Assembly (NCBI RefSeq): GCF_934309415.1
Contig: NZ_CAKRDI010000003.1
Span: forward strand, 1-64,000
DNA from: an uncultured Mediterraneibacter sp.
GTDB lineage: Bacteria > Bacillota > Clostridia > Lachnospirales > Lachnospiraceae
DNA: 64,000 nucleotides
Direction: 5' to 3'
In this document: piece after piece, positions 9,755-17,920 of the stretch
Layout of the letters: every line of letters begins with the position of its first letter
How positions within the stretch are numbered: the stretch's first letter is position 1
The notes under the pieces: generated by a model
Told to the model about the DNA's origin: nothing
Databases searched by the model: none
What the model saw: the letters and a program-made list of their open reading frames with translations, nothing else
Translations under genes and position numbers: made by a program

Positions 9755-9774
9755 TGGTATAACTGGTAGTACCA
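9755..9774 (+). promoter_or_regulatory. FrlR operator, copy 1
   Basis: A 20-base site, TGGTATAACTGGTAGTACCA, contains the palindrome TGGTAGTACCA (9764-9774) and an extra TGGT half-site. The form TGGT-N3-ACCA fits operators of FadR-type GntR regulators. The same 20-mer recurs inverted before frlB with 18 of 20 bases identical. It begins right after the -10. Confidence 0.8.
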
Positions 9775-9799
9775 AAAAATTGGTATGGAGGTGCCTATT

Positions 9800-10579
9800 A
9801 TGAAGGTATTAGCAATCGGAGATAATTGTATTGATGATTACATAGTTCAGCATAAAAAATATGTAGGAGGATGTTCTGTAAATTTTTCAATTTATATGCA
9901 GGAACTTGGAAATGAGTCGGCATATTTAGGAATTGTAGGAAATGATGAAAATGGACATCTTGTTGCAGATACAATGGAAAAAAGAAAGGTTGATATCAGT
10001 CATTTAAAAGTAAAAAAAGGTCAGACAGCAGTAACAAAAATTGAACTGATAGATGGAGATAGAAAATTTAGAGGTTATACGGAAGGTGTACTTAAAGAAA
10101 TTGAACTATCAGAATCTGATATGAATTATATTGGAAGATTTGATTTAGTGCATACGTCTGTCTTTGGTAATATTGAAATGTATTTATCAGAGATAAAGAA
10201 AAGAACAACAGTGTGTTATGACTTTGGAGATAAATTAGACAGGGCTGATCGTGAAGAAATATTTACTAATATTGATTATGCGTTTTTTTCTTATTCACAG
10301 ATAGATGATTATATTAAACAATATTTAAAAACTACTGTTTTGGCAGGTGTAAAGTGTGCAATTGCAACGTTAGGTGAAAATGGAAGTATTGCATATGATG
10401 GTAATAGATTTTATAGGTGTGGGATAAAAAAGGTTCGAGTAGTAGATACAATTGGAGCAGGAGATTCATTTATAGCAGGATTTATGAATGCAAAATTGTA
10501 TAAGAATGGTATTGTTCAGTGTTTAGAGGCAGGAAGTGAGAAGGCAGCATCAACATTACAACATTTTGGTGCAATTTAA
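9800..10579 (+). CDS. frlD: Fructoselysine 6-kinase
   Basis: 259 aa PfkB-family sugar kinase. By family knowledge FrlD phosphorylates the Amadori product fructoselysine on C6, producing the substrate of FrlB. The N-terminus AIGDNCIDDYI, the glycine-rich GGCSVNFSIYMQELG (~24-38), TEGVLKEIELSESD and the C-terminal catalytic signature DTIGAGDSFIAGF (~215-227) line up with E. coli FrlD as I remember it. The ATG at 9800 is favoured, since GGAGGTG at 9787-9793 lies 6 bases upstream; an in-frame ATG at 9785 lies before that site. It forms one transcript with frlR. Codon use is AT-rich (many TTA, ATA, AAA). Kinases for related Amadori compounds cannot be excluded. Confidence 0.87.
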   Translation: MKVLAIGDNCIDDYIVQHKKYVGGCSVNFSIYMQELGNESAYLGIVGNDENGHLVADTMEKRKVDISHLKVKKGQTAVTKIELIDGDRKFRGYTEGVLKEIELSESDMNYIGRFDLVHTSVFGNIEMYLSEIKKRTTVCYDFGDKLDRADREEIFTNIDYAFFSYSQIDDYIKQYLKTTVLAGVKCAIATLGENGSIAYDGNRFYRCGIKKVRVVDTIGAGDSFIAGFMNAKLYKNGIVQCLEAGSEKAASTLQHFGAI

Positions 10580-10655
10580 TTAAAATAAGTATATATAACA
10601 TATTCATAAATTGCGATATGAAAAAATCTCTTAAAAGTATGAAGGGAGGGGTCAT

Positions 10656-11333
10656 ATGGCAACATTGTTAAGTAATGATATTGCAGAATGTCTGGAAAAG
10701 AAAGTGCGTTCTATGGAAGTTGGAGAAAAACTTCCATCAGAAAGAAAGCTGGCGGAAGAATTAGGAGTCAGCAGAAATATGTTGCGAGAATCATTAAGAG
10801 CTTTATCTGATAAGGGAATGATAGAAATTTTGCCGGGTAAAGGAGCATATGTTTCAAATAAGCAGGAAGAGCGTCTGGTTGATCATCTTGAAAGTATTTT
10901 ATTTGATAATCAAGATAATTTGCAGGATATTGTCGAAGTGCGTGAAACATTAGAAATGGAAGTATGTCTGAAAGCGGCAAAAGTGGCAGATTTGACAGAT
11001 ATTACAGATTTAGAAGAAATATATGAAAAGATGGAGTTATACCGTACACAGGTAAAAATATTCAATGAATACGATATGGAATTTCATTTGCGGATAGCAA
11101 AAGCAAGTCATAATAGTATTTATCCGTCTCTATTAAGTGCGCTATATAATATGTCAGAGAAAAAATTATTTAAGATTACAGAGTTATATCCGACACGTGT
11201 AGACTCTGCCCAGAAAGAGCACAAGGCATTGATAGAGGCAATAAAAGAACATGATCGGAAGAAAGTAAAATCAGTAGCGCTTAAACATTTCAATATCAAA
11301 GACATTTTAGCAAGTCAGGGTTTATTAAAATAA
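10656..11333 (+). CDS. frlR: FadR-type GntR regulator of the frl genes
   Basis: 225 aa. The N-terminal GntR winged helix ([19 protein letters not shown], ~31-49) is followed by an all-helical FCD ligand domain whose likely metal-site residues are in [14 protein letters not shown] (~131-144) and the later EHKALIEAI. This is the FadR subfamily; the FrlR proteins of E. coli and B. subtilis belong to the HutC/UTRA subfamily, so the local regulator is of a different origin. It lies between the kinase and the main frl operon and probably binds the two TGGT-N3-ACCA operators at 9755 and 11603. The ligand may be fructoselysine 6-phosphate (inference). GGGAGGGG precedes the ATG. The gene symbol reflects context only. 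Confidence 0.85.
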   Translation: MATLLSNDIAECLEKKVRSMEVGEKLPSERKLAEELGVSRNMLRESLRALSDKGMIEILPGKGAYVSNKQEERLVDHLESILFDNQDNLQDIVEVRETLEMEVCLKAAKVADLTDITDLEEIYEKMELYRTQVKIFNEYDMEFHLRIAKASHNSIYPSLLSALYNMSEKKLFKITELYPTRVDSAQKEHKALIEAIKEHDRKKVKSVALKHFNIKDILASQGLLK

Positions 11334-11348
11334 TAAAAATTATAGTTG

Positions 11349-11393
11349 AAAATGACAGGAATTCAATTTATGAAAGTCCTGTCATTTTATATT
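11349..11393 (+). terminator. Terminator of frlD-frlR
   Basis: A perfect 12-base stem AAAATGACAGGA/TCCTGTCATTTT with a 16-base loop and a TTTTATATT tail, 15 bases after the frlR stop. It separates the two frl transcription units. Confidence 0.85.
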
Positions 11394-11559
11394 ATAGGCA
11401 AATCTGTCGATGTTAATGGAAATAGGGTATATCAAGACAGGATGATTTTGAAGCAAATAAATTGGACATTAGTGAGTAACAGCTCGTGAAAAAGTATATA
11501 AAAAAAGTTCTGCACAATTATGCAAAAGTGATAAAAAAAATACAAAACCCTCCAAATGA

Positions 11560-11588
11560 TTGACAAAAATGTAAAAAAGAAGTATAAA
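11560..11588 (+). promoter_or_regulatory. Promoter of the frlB operon
   Basis: TTGACA (11560-11565), 17-base spacer, TATAAA (11583-11588). This is near-consensus sigma-A, so strong expression is expected when not repressed. Confidence 0.85.
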
Positions 11589-11602
11589 GTAATTAAGAAA
11601 TC

Positions 11603-11622
11603 TGGTACTACCAGTTGAACCA
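11603..11622 (-). promoter_or_regulatory. FrlR operator, copy 2
   Basis: TGGTACTACCAGTTGAACCA on the plus strand; its reverse complement matches operator 1 at 18 of 20 positions. The palindrome core TGGTACTACCA occupies 11603-11613. It lies just downstream of the expected transcription start, as in the frlD promoter. Confidence 0.82.
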
Positions 11623-11677
11623 GAAAACTCCCGGGAAAAAGAAACTGAAAATTGTGTTTTGAAAAGGAGCTATGCAG

Positions 11678-12664
11678 ATGGATTATCCTCAGGTAAAAGT
11701 ATTAGAAAATGTAAAAGAAGTATTAGAACAAATTAAAGACAGAAAATTTAAAAGGATGTATGTAATTGCGTGTGGAGGTTCTTCGGCATTAATGTATCCA
11801 AGTCAGTTTTTAATTGATACAAAGGCAAAGGAAATTACTTGTGAATACTTAAACTCTAACGAATTCATATATCGAAATTCTCCGGCGGTAAATGAAGAAG
11901 CGGTTGTGATTCTTTGTTCACAGGAAGGAAAAACACCGGAAACAGTGGCAGCAGCTAAACATGCAAGGGAAAAAGGAGCAACAGTTATTACCATTGCAAT
12001 GGAAGATGACACACTGCTGGAAAAAGAAGGAGAACTTTTTGTTAAGTATGGGTATTATGAGACTGCAGATCCAATAGATACAAGTTATGGCGTTATGTAT
12101 TTATTAACAGCAGGAATTCTTCAACAGCAGGAAAATACACAACTCTTTGATGATATGGTAAGAAATTTAAAAGCTTTAAAGCCAGTTATCGATAAGGCCA
12201 AGGAACAATTTACAGATAAAGCAGAGGAATTTGGAAAAGCATGCAAAGAAGACCGAGTTCTATATTCACTTGGTAGCGGGTGTAATTATTCGCAAGCATA
12301 TGTATTTTGCAATTGCTATATGATGGAGATGCAGTGGATTAATGCAATTCCAATTCATGCAGGAGAATTTTTCCATGGTCCATTTGAAATTATAGAAAAA
12401 GATAGTCCTGTTATTATGTTGATGGGAATGGATCAGACACGATTCCTGGAAGAAAGAGCTTTGCGATTCCTTGAAAAATATACAGAAAGAATCTTTAAAA
12501 TTGATGTGAAGGATATTGATTTTATGGATGTTGAGGAAGAATATAAAGGATATTTGGGAGCGTTGGTAATCAATAATATTTGTAGAATGTTTTCAAAGGC
12601 AATTGCAAAAGAAAGAAAGCACTCACTGGATATTAGACGATATATGCATATTGTAGAATATTAA
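11678..12664 (+). CDS. frlB: Fructoselysine-6-phosphate deglycase
   Basis: 328 aa SIS-domain protein related to the isomerase half of glucosamine-6-phosphate synthase. FrlB splits fructoselysine 6-phosphate into glucose 6-phosphate and lysine. Two SIS folds are visible: YVIACGGSSALMYPSQ (~29-44) with LCSQEGKTPETVAAAK, and YSLGSGCNYSQAYVF (~195-209) with HAGEFFHGPFEIIE, which holds the likely active-site Glu and His. The C-terminus RRYMHIVEY closely recalls E. coli FrlB. The ATG at 11678 is favoured, 8 bases after AAAGGAG; the ATG at 11672 is only 2 bases away. It is first in a six-gene operon. A glucoselysine-6-phosphate deglycase is the main alternative. Confidence 0.87.
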   Translation: MDYPQVKVLENVKEVLEQIKDRKFKRMYVIACGGSSALMYPSQFLIDTKAKEITCEYLNSNEFIYRNSPAVNEEAVVILCSQEGKTPETVAAAKHAREKGATVITIAMEDDTLLEKEGELFVKYGYYETADPIDTSYGVMYLLTAGILQQQENTQLFDDMVRNLKALKPVIDKAKEQFTDKAEEFGKACKEDRVLYSLGSGCNYSQAYVFCNCYMMEMQWINAIPIHAGEFFHGPFEIIEKDSPVIMLMGMDQTRFLEERALRFLEKYTERIFKIDVKDIDFMDVEEEYKGYLGALVINNICRMFSKAIAKERKHSLDIRRYMHIVEY

Positions 12665-12680
12665 AGACAGGAGGATGGTT

Positions 12681-13967
12681 ATGAAAAAGAAAATTTTAAG
12701 TTGTATATTAGCAACAACACTTGCTGTAACAATGCTTGCAGGTTGTGGAAGTGGAGATTCAGATAAAAAGGCAGATTCTTCAAGTAATGAGGATGTAGAA
12801 TTGACAGTTTTTCACCGCTTTTCAGATGGCGCTTCAAAGGAATTTTTTGATAAGGTAGCCAAAGATTTTGAAGCAAATCATCCTGGTGTTAAGATTAATA
12901 TGACAAGTGCAGATAATGCTAATTATAAGCAGGAAATTAATGTAAAACTTGCAAGCAATGAAGCTCCGGATATTTATTTCGCATGGAGCGGTGTGTATGC
13001 ACAGAATTTTGCAGATGGAGGAAGAGCACTTGACTTAAGTAGTTATCTGGAAAGTGACTCAGAGTGGAAAGAAAGCATTATTGAAAATCAGTATGGTCCA
13101 TTTACATTTAATGATAAAGTTTATGGAATTCCGATTATTATGGATGGAAAAACTTTCTATTATAATAAAGAAATTTTTGAGGAGCTTAATCTGGATGTTC
13201 CAGAAAACTGGGATGAATTCATGGATGTTTTAGATAAGATAAGTCAGACAAATTATATTCCAATTTCTTTGGGAAATCAGGAAGATTGGGCAACAGGTCA
13301 TTATATGACAACATTGAATCAACGTATGGTAAAAGCAGACACGCTGCAATCTGATTATGCACTAGAAGGAGATTTTACAGATAGTCAGTATGTGGCAGCA
13401 CTTGAAAAACTGAATGAACTGACACCATATTTTACTCCGGATTTTAATTCTACATCATATGATACAGGAATCAGTGACTTTATTTCTGGTAAGGCAGCAA
13501 TTTATTATGAGCAGTTTAATCAGGTACAGTATATTCAGCCGGCAGAGTTTGAATGGTCATGGTTTGATTTTCCGGATATTGCAGAAGGGGATGGAGATCA
13601 GAATGCATTGACAGGAGCTCCTCAGGGATTTATGGTATCTGCAGATACGAAACATCCTGATGAAGCTATTGAATTTTTGAAGTATCTTACATCAAAAGAC
13701 GTGGCTACTGAAATGGTAAAAGAAACACAGATGATCAGTTGTGTGGATGGTGCGATTACAACTGAAAATGCAGATGAAAAATTAGTAGAAATTGCGGAAA
13801 CAATTAAAGAAGCGTCCAGTATTAATTTATGGTTAGACAATGCTATGGATAGTGAATTGGTAGTAGTTTATCTGGCTGATATTCAGAAAATGGCTGGCGG
13901 TGGTATGAAACCGGATGATGTAATGAAGGATGTTCAGAAAACAGCAGCAGAATTGAAAGCCGAATAA
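12681..13967 (+). CDS. frlO: Fructoselysine ABC transporter, binding lipoprotein
   Basis: 428 aa extracellular solute-binding protein of the carbohydrate (CUT1) family. A lipoprotein signal peptide with lipobox LAGC places the lipidated Cys at residue 22. A short Ser/Asp/Lys linker follows, then a binding domain with typical motifs (YNKEIFEELNLDVPENWDE, and APQGFMVSADTKHPDEAIEF near the C-terminus). The start at 12681 lies 6 bases after CAGGAGG. It is placed as in the B. subtilis frlBONM operon, between the deglycase and the permeases. The substrate is inferred from that context. Confidence 0.85.
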   Translation: MKKKILSCILATTLAVTMLAGCGSGDSDKKADSSSNEDVELTVFHRFSDGASKEFFDKVAKDFEANHPGVKINMTSADNANYKQEINVKLASNEAPDIYFAWSGVYAQNFADGGRALDLSSYLESDSEWKESIIENQYGPFTFNDKVYGIPIIMDGKTFYYNKEIFEELNLDVPENWDEFMDVLDKISQTNYIPISLGNQEDWATGHYMTTLNQRMVKADTLQSDYALEGDFTDSQYVAALEKLNELTPYFTPDFNSTSYDTGISDFISGKAAIYYEQFNQVQYIQPAEFEWSWFDFPDIAEGDGDQNALTGAPQGFMVSADTKHPDEAIEFLKYLTSKDVATEMVKETQMISCVDGAITTENADEKLVEIAETIKEASSINLWLDNAMDSELVVVYLADIQKMAGGGMKPDDVMKDVQKTAAELKAE

Positions 13968-13978
13968 GACAGTAAAAT

Positions 13979-13999
13979 GGGGATGTGATTTACATCCCC
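13979..13999 (+). promoter_or_regulatory. Intra-operon hairpin after frlO
   Basis: A perfect 8-base stem GGGGATGT/ACATCCCC with a 5-base loop sits between the binding-protein gene and the permease genes and lacks a T-run. Such hairpins commonly protect the upstream mRNA from 3' decay, so that binding protein is made in excess over permease. Confidence 0.6.
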
Positions 14000-14029
14000 T
14001 GTTTCTACAAAAGAATGGGAGGATTAGTC

Positions 14030-14917
14030 ATGCATAAAAACAAAAAGTTTACGCCTTATTTGTTTATTATACCTGGACTGCTCTTACTCTTACTATTTGT
14101 ATATTATCCGATTTTTCAAAATATCCGATATAGTTTTTTAGACTGGGAACTTTTTTCTGGAACAAAAAAATTTATAGGATTAAAAAATTATCTAAAGCTT
14201 TTTAAGAGTGATACATTCTGGATGGCATTTAGAAATAATATTTATTACATTGTTATTTCTTTAATTTTTCAAGTTGGATTTTCGCTCATTCTGGCAGCTA
14301 TTCTTGAAAATATGAAGTTCAGAAAATTATCGGCTATATATCGGACAACATTCTTTGTGCCGTCATTGATATCTTTGACAGTTATTGGGTTGTTATTTAC
14401 ATTTGTATATGAACCTCAAGGAATATTGAATAGTTTTTTAAGAGCGATTCATCTGGAAAGTTTAACAACAGGATGGCTTGGTAATGAAAAGACAGCTATT
14501 TTTGCAGTTATTGCAGTTTCACAGTGGAAATCTATAGGATATACAATGATGCTGCTTATTGTAGCAATCCAAAGAATTCCGGTGGAAATTATGGAGGCTG
14601 CAACGTTGGATGGTGCTTCTCGTGTAAAAGCCTTTTTCCATGTGACAGTTCCAATGATTAAAGATACAATATTAATGGTAATGATTATTACAACAAGTGG
14701 AGGTTTTCTTGTCTTTAACGAGATTTATGTTATTACGAATGGAGGACCTTATGGATCAAGTGAAGTGTTAAGTACAATTCTTTATAAAAATGCATTTGTA
14801 CATGGAAAAATTGGTTATGCATCAACGATTGGAAATGTAATATTGCTGTTCTCAATCCTGTTTGCATTACTACAAACGGGAGCATTTTCCGGACGAAAAA
14901 AGAAAGGAGATGTCTGA
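14030..14917 (+). CDS. frlN: Fructoselysine ABC transporter permease 1
   Basis: 295 aa, MalF-like inner-membrane subunit with about six membrane segments, beginning with LFIIPGLLLLLLFVYYP. The cytoplasmic EAA loop that contacts the ATPase is EAATLDGASRVKAFFHV (~197-213). The ATG at 14030 follows GGGAGGA by 6 bases. It ends within the start region of frlM. No ATP-binding subunit is encoded in the cluster, so a shared MsmX/UgpC-type ATPase from elsewhere must energise it. Confidence 0.85.
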   Translation: MHKNKKFTPYLFIIPGLLLLLLFVYYPIFQNIRYSFLDWELFSGTKKFIGLKNYLKLFKSDTFWMAFRNNIYYIVISLIFQVGFSLILAAILENMKFRKLSAIYRTTFFVPSLISLTVIGLLFTFVYEPQGILNSFLRAIHLESLTTGWLGNEKTAIFAVIAVSQWKSIGYTMMLLIVAIQRIPVEIMEAATLDGASRVKAFFHVTVPMIKDTILMVMIITTSGGFLVFNEIYVITNGGPYGSSEVLSTILYKNAFVHGKIGYASTIGNVILLFSILFALLQTGAFSGRKKKGDV

Positions 14918-14918
14918 T

Positions 14919-15758
14919 TTGAAAAAAAGGCGAATGTCAAAAGGAACGATCATCAGATTATTGACAGGAATTATACCGGGCATCTTTTTTCTGTTAATCG
15001 TTATTCCAATTGTATGGATGATTATTAGTTCATTTAAACAGACAAATGAAATTTTTACAAAAATCTGGGCGTTGCCTGAAAAATGGTTGTTTCATAATTA
15101 TGTGGAAGCGTGGAATACTGGAATATCTAAATACTTTTTGAATAGTTTAATCGTGACAGTATGCACGTGTGCTTTAAATGTTATTGCATGTGGAATGTAT
15201 GCCTTTGCATTAGTGGTATTTGATTTTAAAGGGAAAAAACTTTTTCATGCATTGGCCGTTGGAGGTCTGATGTTTTCTCCGATTGTAAGTTTAATTCCAC
15301 TTTATCAGGAATTGCAAGCAATGCATTTATATAATTCGTTACTGGCATTAGTTTTAATTTATACAGCGTTCCAGATGCCATTATGTTTTATGCTTACATA
15401 TAATTATTTCAAGGATATTGATCCGGCTTATGTAGAGGCAGCCAGAATTGATGGTTGCACAAGTTTGCAAATATTAACGCATGTTTTTATGCCAGTCAGT
15501 AAACCAATTATAATGACAGATATTGTTCTGACAGCATTTTATGCATGGAATGAGTTTACATTCGCGTTGATTTTTATTAATGGAGAAACAAAGAAAACAG
15601 TGCCAATTGGTTTGCTTGCCTTTCAGGGAGAAATGCATGCAGAATGGTCAGTTTTATTAGCAGGTTTAACAATATCTGCAATACCGATTATTGTATTTTT
15701 CATTTTTACGCAAAAATATTTTATTGCTGGACTTGGAGCCGGGGGAGTGAAAGGATAG
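14919..15758 (+). CDS. frlM: Fructoselysine ABC transporter permease 2
   Basis: 279 aa, MalG-like permease, partner of frlN, with about six membrane segments and EAA loop EAARIDGCTSLQILTHV. The start is uncertain. The ATG at 14910 abuts AAAGGAG with no spacing, whereas the in-frame TTG at 14919 has a spacing of 9 and is used here; an ATG at 14934 is also possible. The gene nearly touches frlN, and 8 bases separate its stop from the next start. Confidence 0.83.
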   Translation: MKKRRMSKGTIIRLLTGIIPGIFFLLIVIPIVWMIISSFKQTNEIFTKIWALPEKWLFHNYVEAWNTGISKYFLNSLIVTVCTCALNVIACGMYAFALVVFDFKGKKLFHALAVGGLMFSPIVSLIPLYQELQAMHLYNSLLALVLIYTAFQMPLCFMLTYNYFKDIDPAYVEAARIDGCTSLQILTHVFMPVSKPIIMTDIVLTAFYAWNEFTFALIFINGETKKTVPIGLLAFQGEMHAEWSVLLAGLTISAIPIIVFFIFTQKYFIAGLGAGGVKG

Positions 15759-15766
15759 GTGAAAAA

Positions 15767-16720
15767 ATGGAAATTGTATCAACGCTTGGATTGGAAGAAA
15801 AATATCAGAATCTGTTAAAAGAGAAATGCTCTAAATATTCAGTTAAACATGTAGAAAAATTACAGGATTTATCAGAAGAAGAATTACGGCAAACAGAAAT
15901 ATTATTGACATATGGAAATAATATGCCGGAAGATATTGTGTGTCAAATGAAATCTTTAAAATGGATACATAGTGGACAGGCTGGAATAGATGCAATGCCA
16001 CAGGAGTTATTACATGAAATGGGGGTAAGGGTCACAAATTCCAGAGGAATTAATTCAATTACAATAGCAGAATATGTAATGTGTATGCTATTGAATGTAG
16101 AAAGAAATACATATGATTTCTATGAATCTTATAAGAAAAAACAATGGAATATGGAGACCCATTTAGATGAGATGGCAGGTAAAAAAATGACAATCCTGGG
16201 TCTTGGAAAAGTAGGAATGGAACTTGCGAAAAGAGCATGGTGCTTTGATATAGAAATAACGGGAGTCAATTTAACAAAAGTAAAATCTGAATTTATTCAA
16301 AAACAGTATCCGCCAGCTGAATTGGAATATGCTGTAAAAGATGCAGATTATATAGTCATATGTATGCCACTTACAGAAGAAACACACCATATGATTAATA
16401 AGAATATTTTAGAGTGTATGAGTTCTAAAACTGTTATTGTAAATGTGGGAAGAGGTCCAATTATAAAGACAGAGGATCTTGTAGAGGCGTTGAAAGAACA
16501 TAAGATAAGACAGGCAATTTTAGATGTTTTGGAAGAAGAACCACTTTCAGAAATTTCTCCGTTATGGGATATAGAAAATCTTATGATAACACCACATATA
16601 GCAGGTGATCGCCAGAAGTCGTATATGCCACGAATGATGAAAATTTTATGTGATAATTTAAACCAGTATCCACAATTTGATGAAATGATAAATCCAGTAA
16701 ATTTGGAACAGGGATTTTAA
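15767..16720 (+). CDS. D-2-hydroxyacid dehydrogenase (NAD-dependent)
   Basis: 317 aa. This family reversibly reduces 2-oxo acids to D-2-hydroxyacids. The NAD-binding Rossmann motif is GLGKVGMELAKRA (~146-158). The catalytic Arg, Glu and His are visible in NVGRGPI (~227), LEEEPL (~260) and TPHIAGD (~277). Length is normal. The ATG at 15767 was chosen; a longer frame from 15644 would lie inside frlM. It is in the frlB operon, 8 bases after frlM, which is not standard for known frl clusters. It may process a carbonyl compound accompanying Amadori products, or form a 2-hydroxyacid for the adjacent AEC transporter; both are inferences. Confidence 0.85.
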   Translation: MEIVSTLGLEEKYQNLLKEKCSKYSVKHVEKLQDLSEEELRQTEILLTYGNNMPEDIVCQMKSLKWIHSGQAGIDAMPQELLHEMGVRVTNSRGINSITIAEYVMCMLLNVERNTYDFYESYKKKQWNMETHLDEMAGKKMTILGLGKVGMELAKRAWCFDIEITGVNLTKVKSEFIQKQYPPAELEYAVKDADYIVICMPLTEETHHMINKNILECMSSKTVIVNVGRGPIIKTEDLVEALKEHKIRQAILDVLEEEPLSEISPLWDIENLMITPHIAGDRQKSYMPRMMKILCDNLNQYPQFDEMINPVNLEQGF

Positions 16721-16771
16721 GAAAAATAGCTGGAAGTTATACCTGCGATTTGAATAAAGAGGAAAAATAGA

Positions 16772-17698
16772 ATGATAAAAACAATGATGGAGTTATTTAT
16801 TGAAATTGCATTGATGATTACATTTGGATTTTTCCTGCAAAAAAGAAAAATTATTACACAAGAATTGCAGGATGGATTAAGTAATTTATTATTATATGCA
16901 ATTCTTCCAGTAAGTGTGTTAGGTTCAGTGAATATAGAACGTACGCAGGAAATGATGAAATCATTAATTCAATGTGCGATTTTTTCTACGTTGTTTTATC
17001 TGATTTCTTTTACAGTTGCATTTTGTGTATCACGAAAAATGGAGATGCAATCTGGAGAAAAAAATATATTTATATTAATGAATATGTTTGCCAATGTTGG
17101 ATTCCTTGGAATGCCGTTAACAGAGGCACTTTGTGGAAAACAAGGCTTTTTGTTAGCGGTTATTTACAATTTGGTTTATCAGATTTTTTTGGTGTTTTTA
17201 GGAATTCCATTACTGAAAATTTTTAGAAAAGAGCAAAAGAATGTAATAGATTGGAGAATGTTGTTAGATCCATTACTCATTGTATCTTTGATTGCATTGA
17301 TTATATTTTTATCTCCGTATCAATTGCCTGAGATTATTCAGAAAACATGCGATGATATTGGAAGTATGATGGTGCCGGTATCTATGTTTATAATAGGTAG
17401 TGATTTAGCGGAACAAAAATGGAAAGATATATTTAGCGATAAAAATGCATATTTAGTATGCATTTTCCGATTGCTAATATATCCGATAATGTTACTGTAT
17501 ATTTTAAAATGGTTTAAGATATCTACAAATGTAATGATACCAGTTGTCTTATTGACAGCGATGCCATGTGGCTCATTGAATGTAATATTGGCAAAAGAAT
17601 ATAATTGTGCGGCAGAGTTTGCTGCAAGAACAGTTATTCTATCTATGATTTTAATGATAATAACAATTCCGTGTATAATGATTCTTATGGGAGTGTAA
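16772..17698 (+). CDS. AEC family transporter
   Basis: 308 aa, about ten membrane segments in two repeats. The N-terminus FFLQKRKIITQELQDGLSNLL followed by YAILPVSVLGSV is typical of the auxin-efflux-carrier family, whose bacterial members move small carboxylates such as malate, lactate or malonate. It is the last gene of the frlB operon, 51 bases after the hydroxyacid dehydrogenase and 57 bases before a terminator. Pairing with that enzyme suggests export or uptake of a 2-hydroxy- or 2-oxo-acid (inference). Confidence 0.82.
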   Translation: MIKTMMELFIEIALMITFGFFLQKRKIITQELQDGLSNLLLYAILPVSVLGSVNIERTQEMMKSLIQCAIFSTLFYLISFTVAFCVSRKMEMQSGEKNIFILMNMFANVGFLGMPLTEALCGKQGFLLAVIYNLVYQIFLVFLGIPLLKIFRKEQKNVIDWRMLLDPLLIVSLIALIIFLSPYQLPEIIQKTCDDIGSMMVPVSMFIIGSDLAEQKWKDIFSDKNAYLVCIFRLLIYPIMLLYILKWFKISTNVMIPVVLLTAMPCGSLNVILAKEYNCAAEFAARTVILSMILMIITIPCIMILMGV

Positions 17699-17755
17699 GG
17701 TGATTTTTACATTTCCTATATTACTAATTATATTATGGATAATTTAAAAGAGGTG

Positions 17756-17805
17756 AACGGTTACAAAAAGATTTAGAAAATTTTTGTAGCCGTTTTTGTA
17801 ATTTT
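17756..17805 (+). terminator. Terminator of the frlB operon
   Basis: A 14-base stem AACGGTTACAAAAA/TTTTTGTAGCCGTT with one G-T pair, then TTTGTAATTTT. It marks the right end of the AT-rich frl island. Confidence 0.85.
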
Positions 17806-17920
17806 ATAAATGTTCTGCGGATGATGCAGACAAATAAATATCTCTTTACTTTCCCCTCACAACTGCTATAATATATCAGACAGCAAGTGAGGACAGAACA
17901 GTAATGAAAGGGATTCTATA

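Larger units (their letters stand above)
11334..11677 (+). other. Intergenic region between frlR and frlB
   Basis: It holds the frlDR terminator (11349-11393), an AT-rich stretch without recognisable features, the frlB promoter (11560-11588), its operator (11603-11622) and the frlB ribosome site AAAGGAG (11663-11669). No coding signal is seen. Confidence 0.8.
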
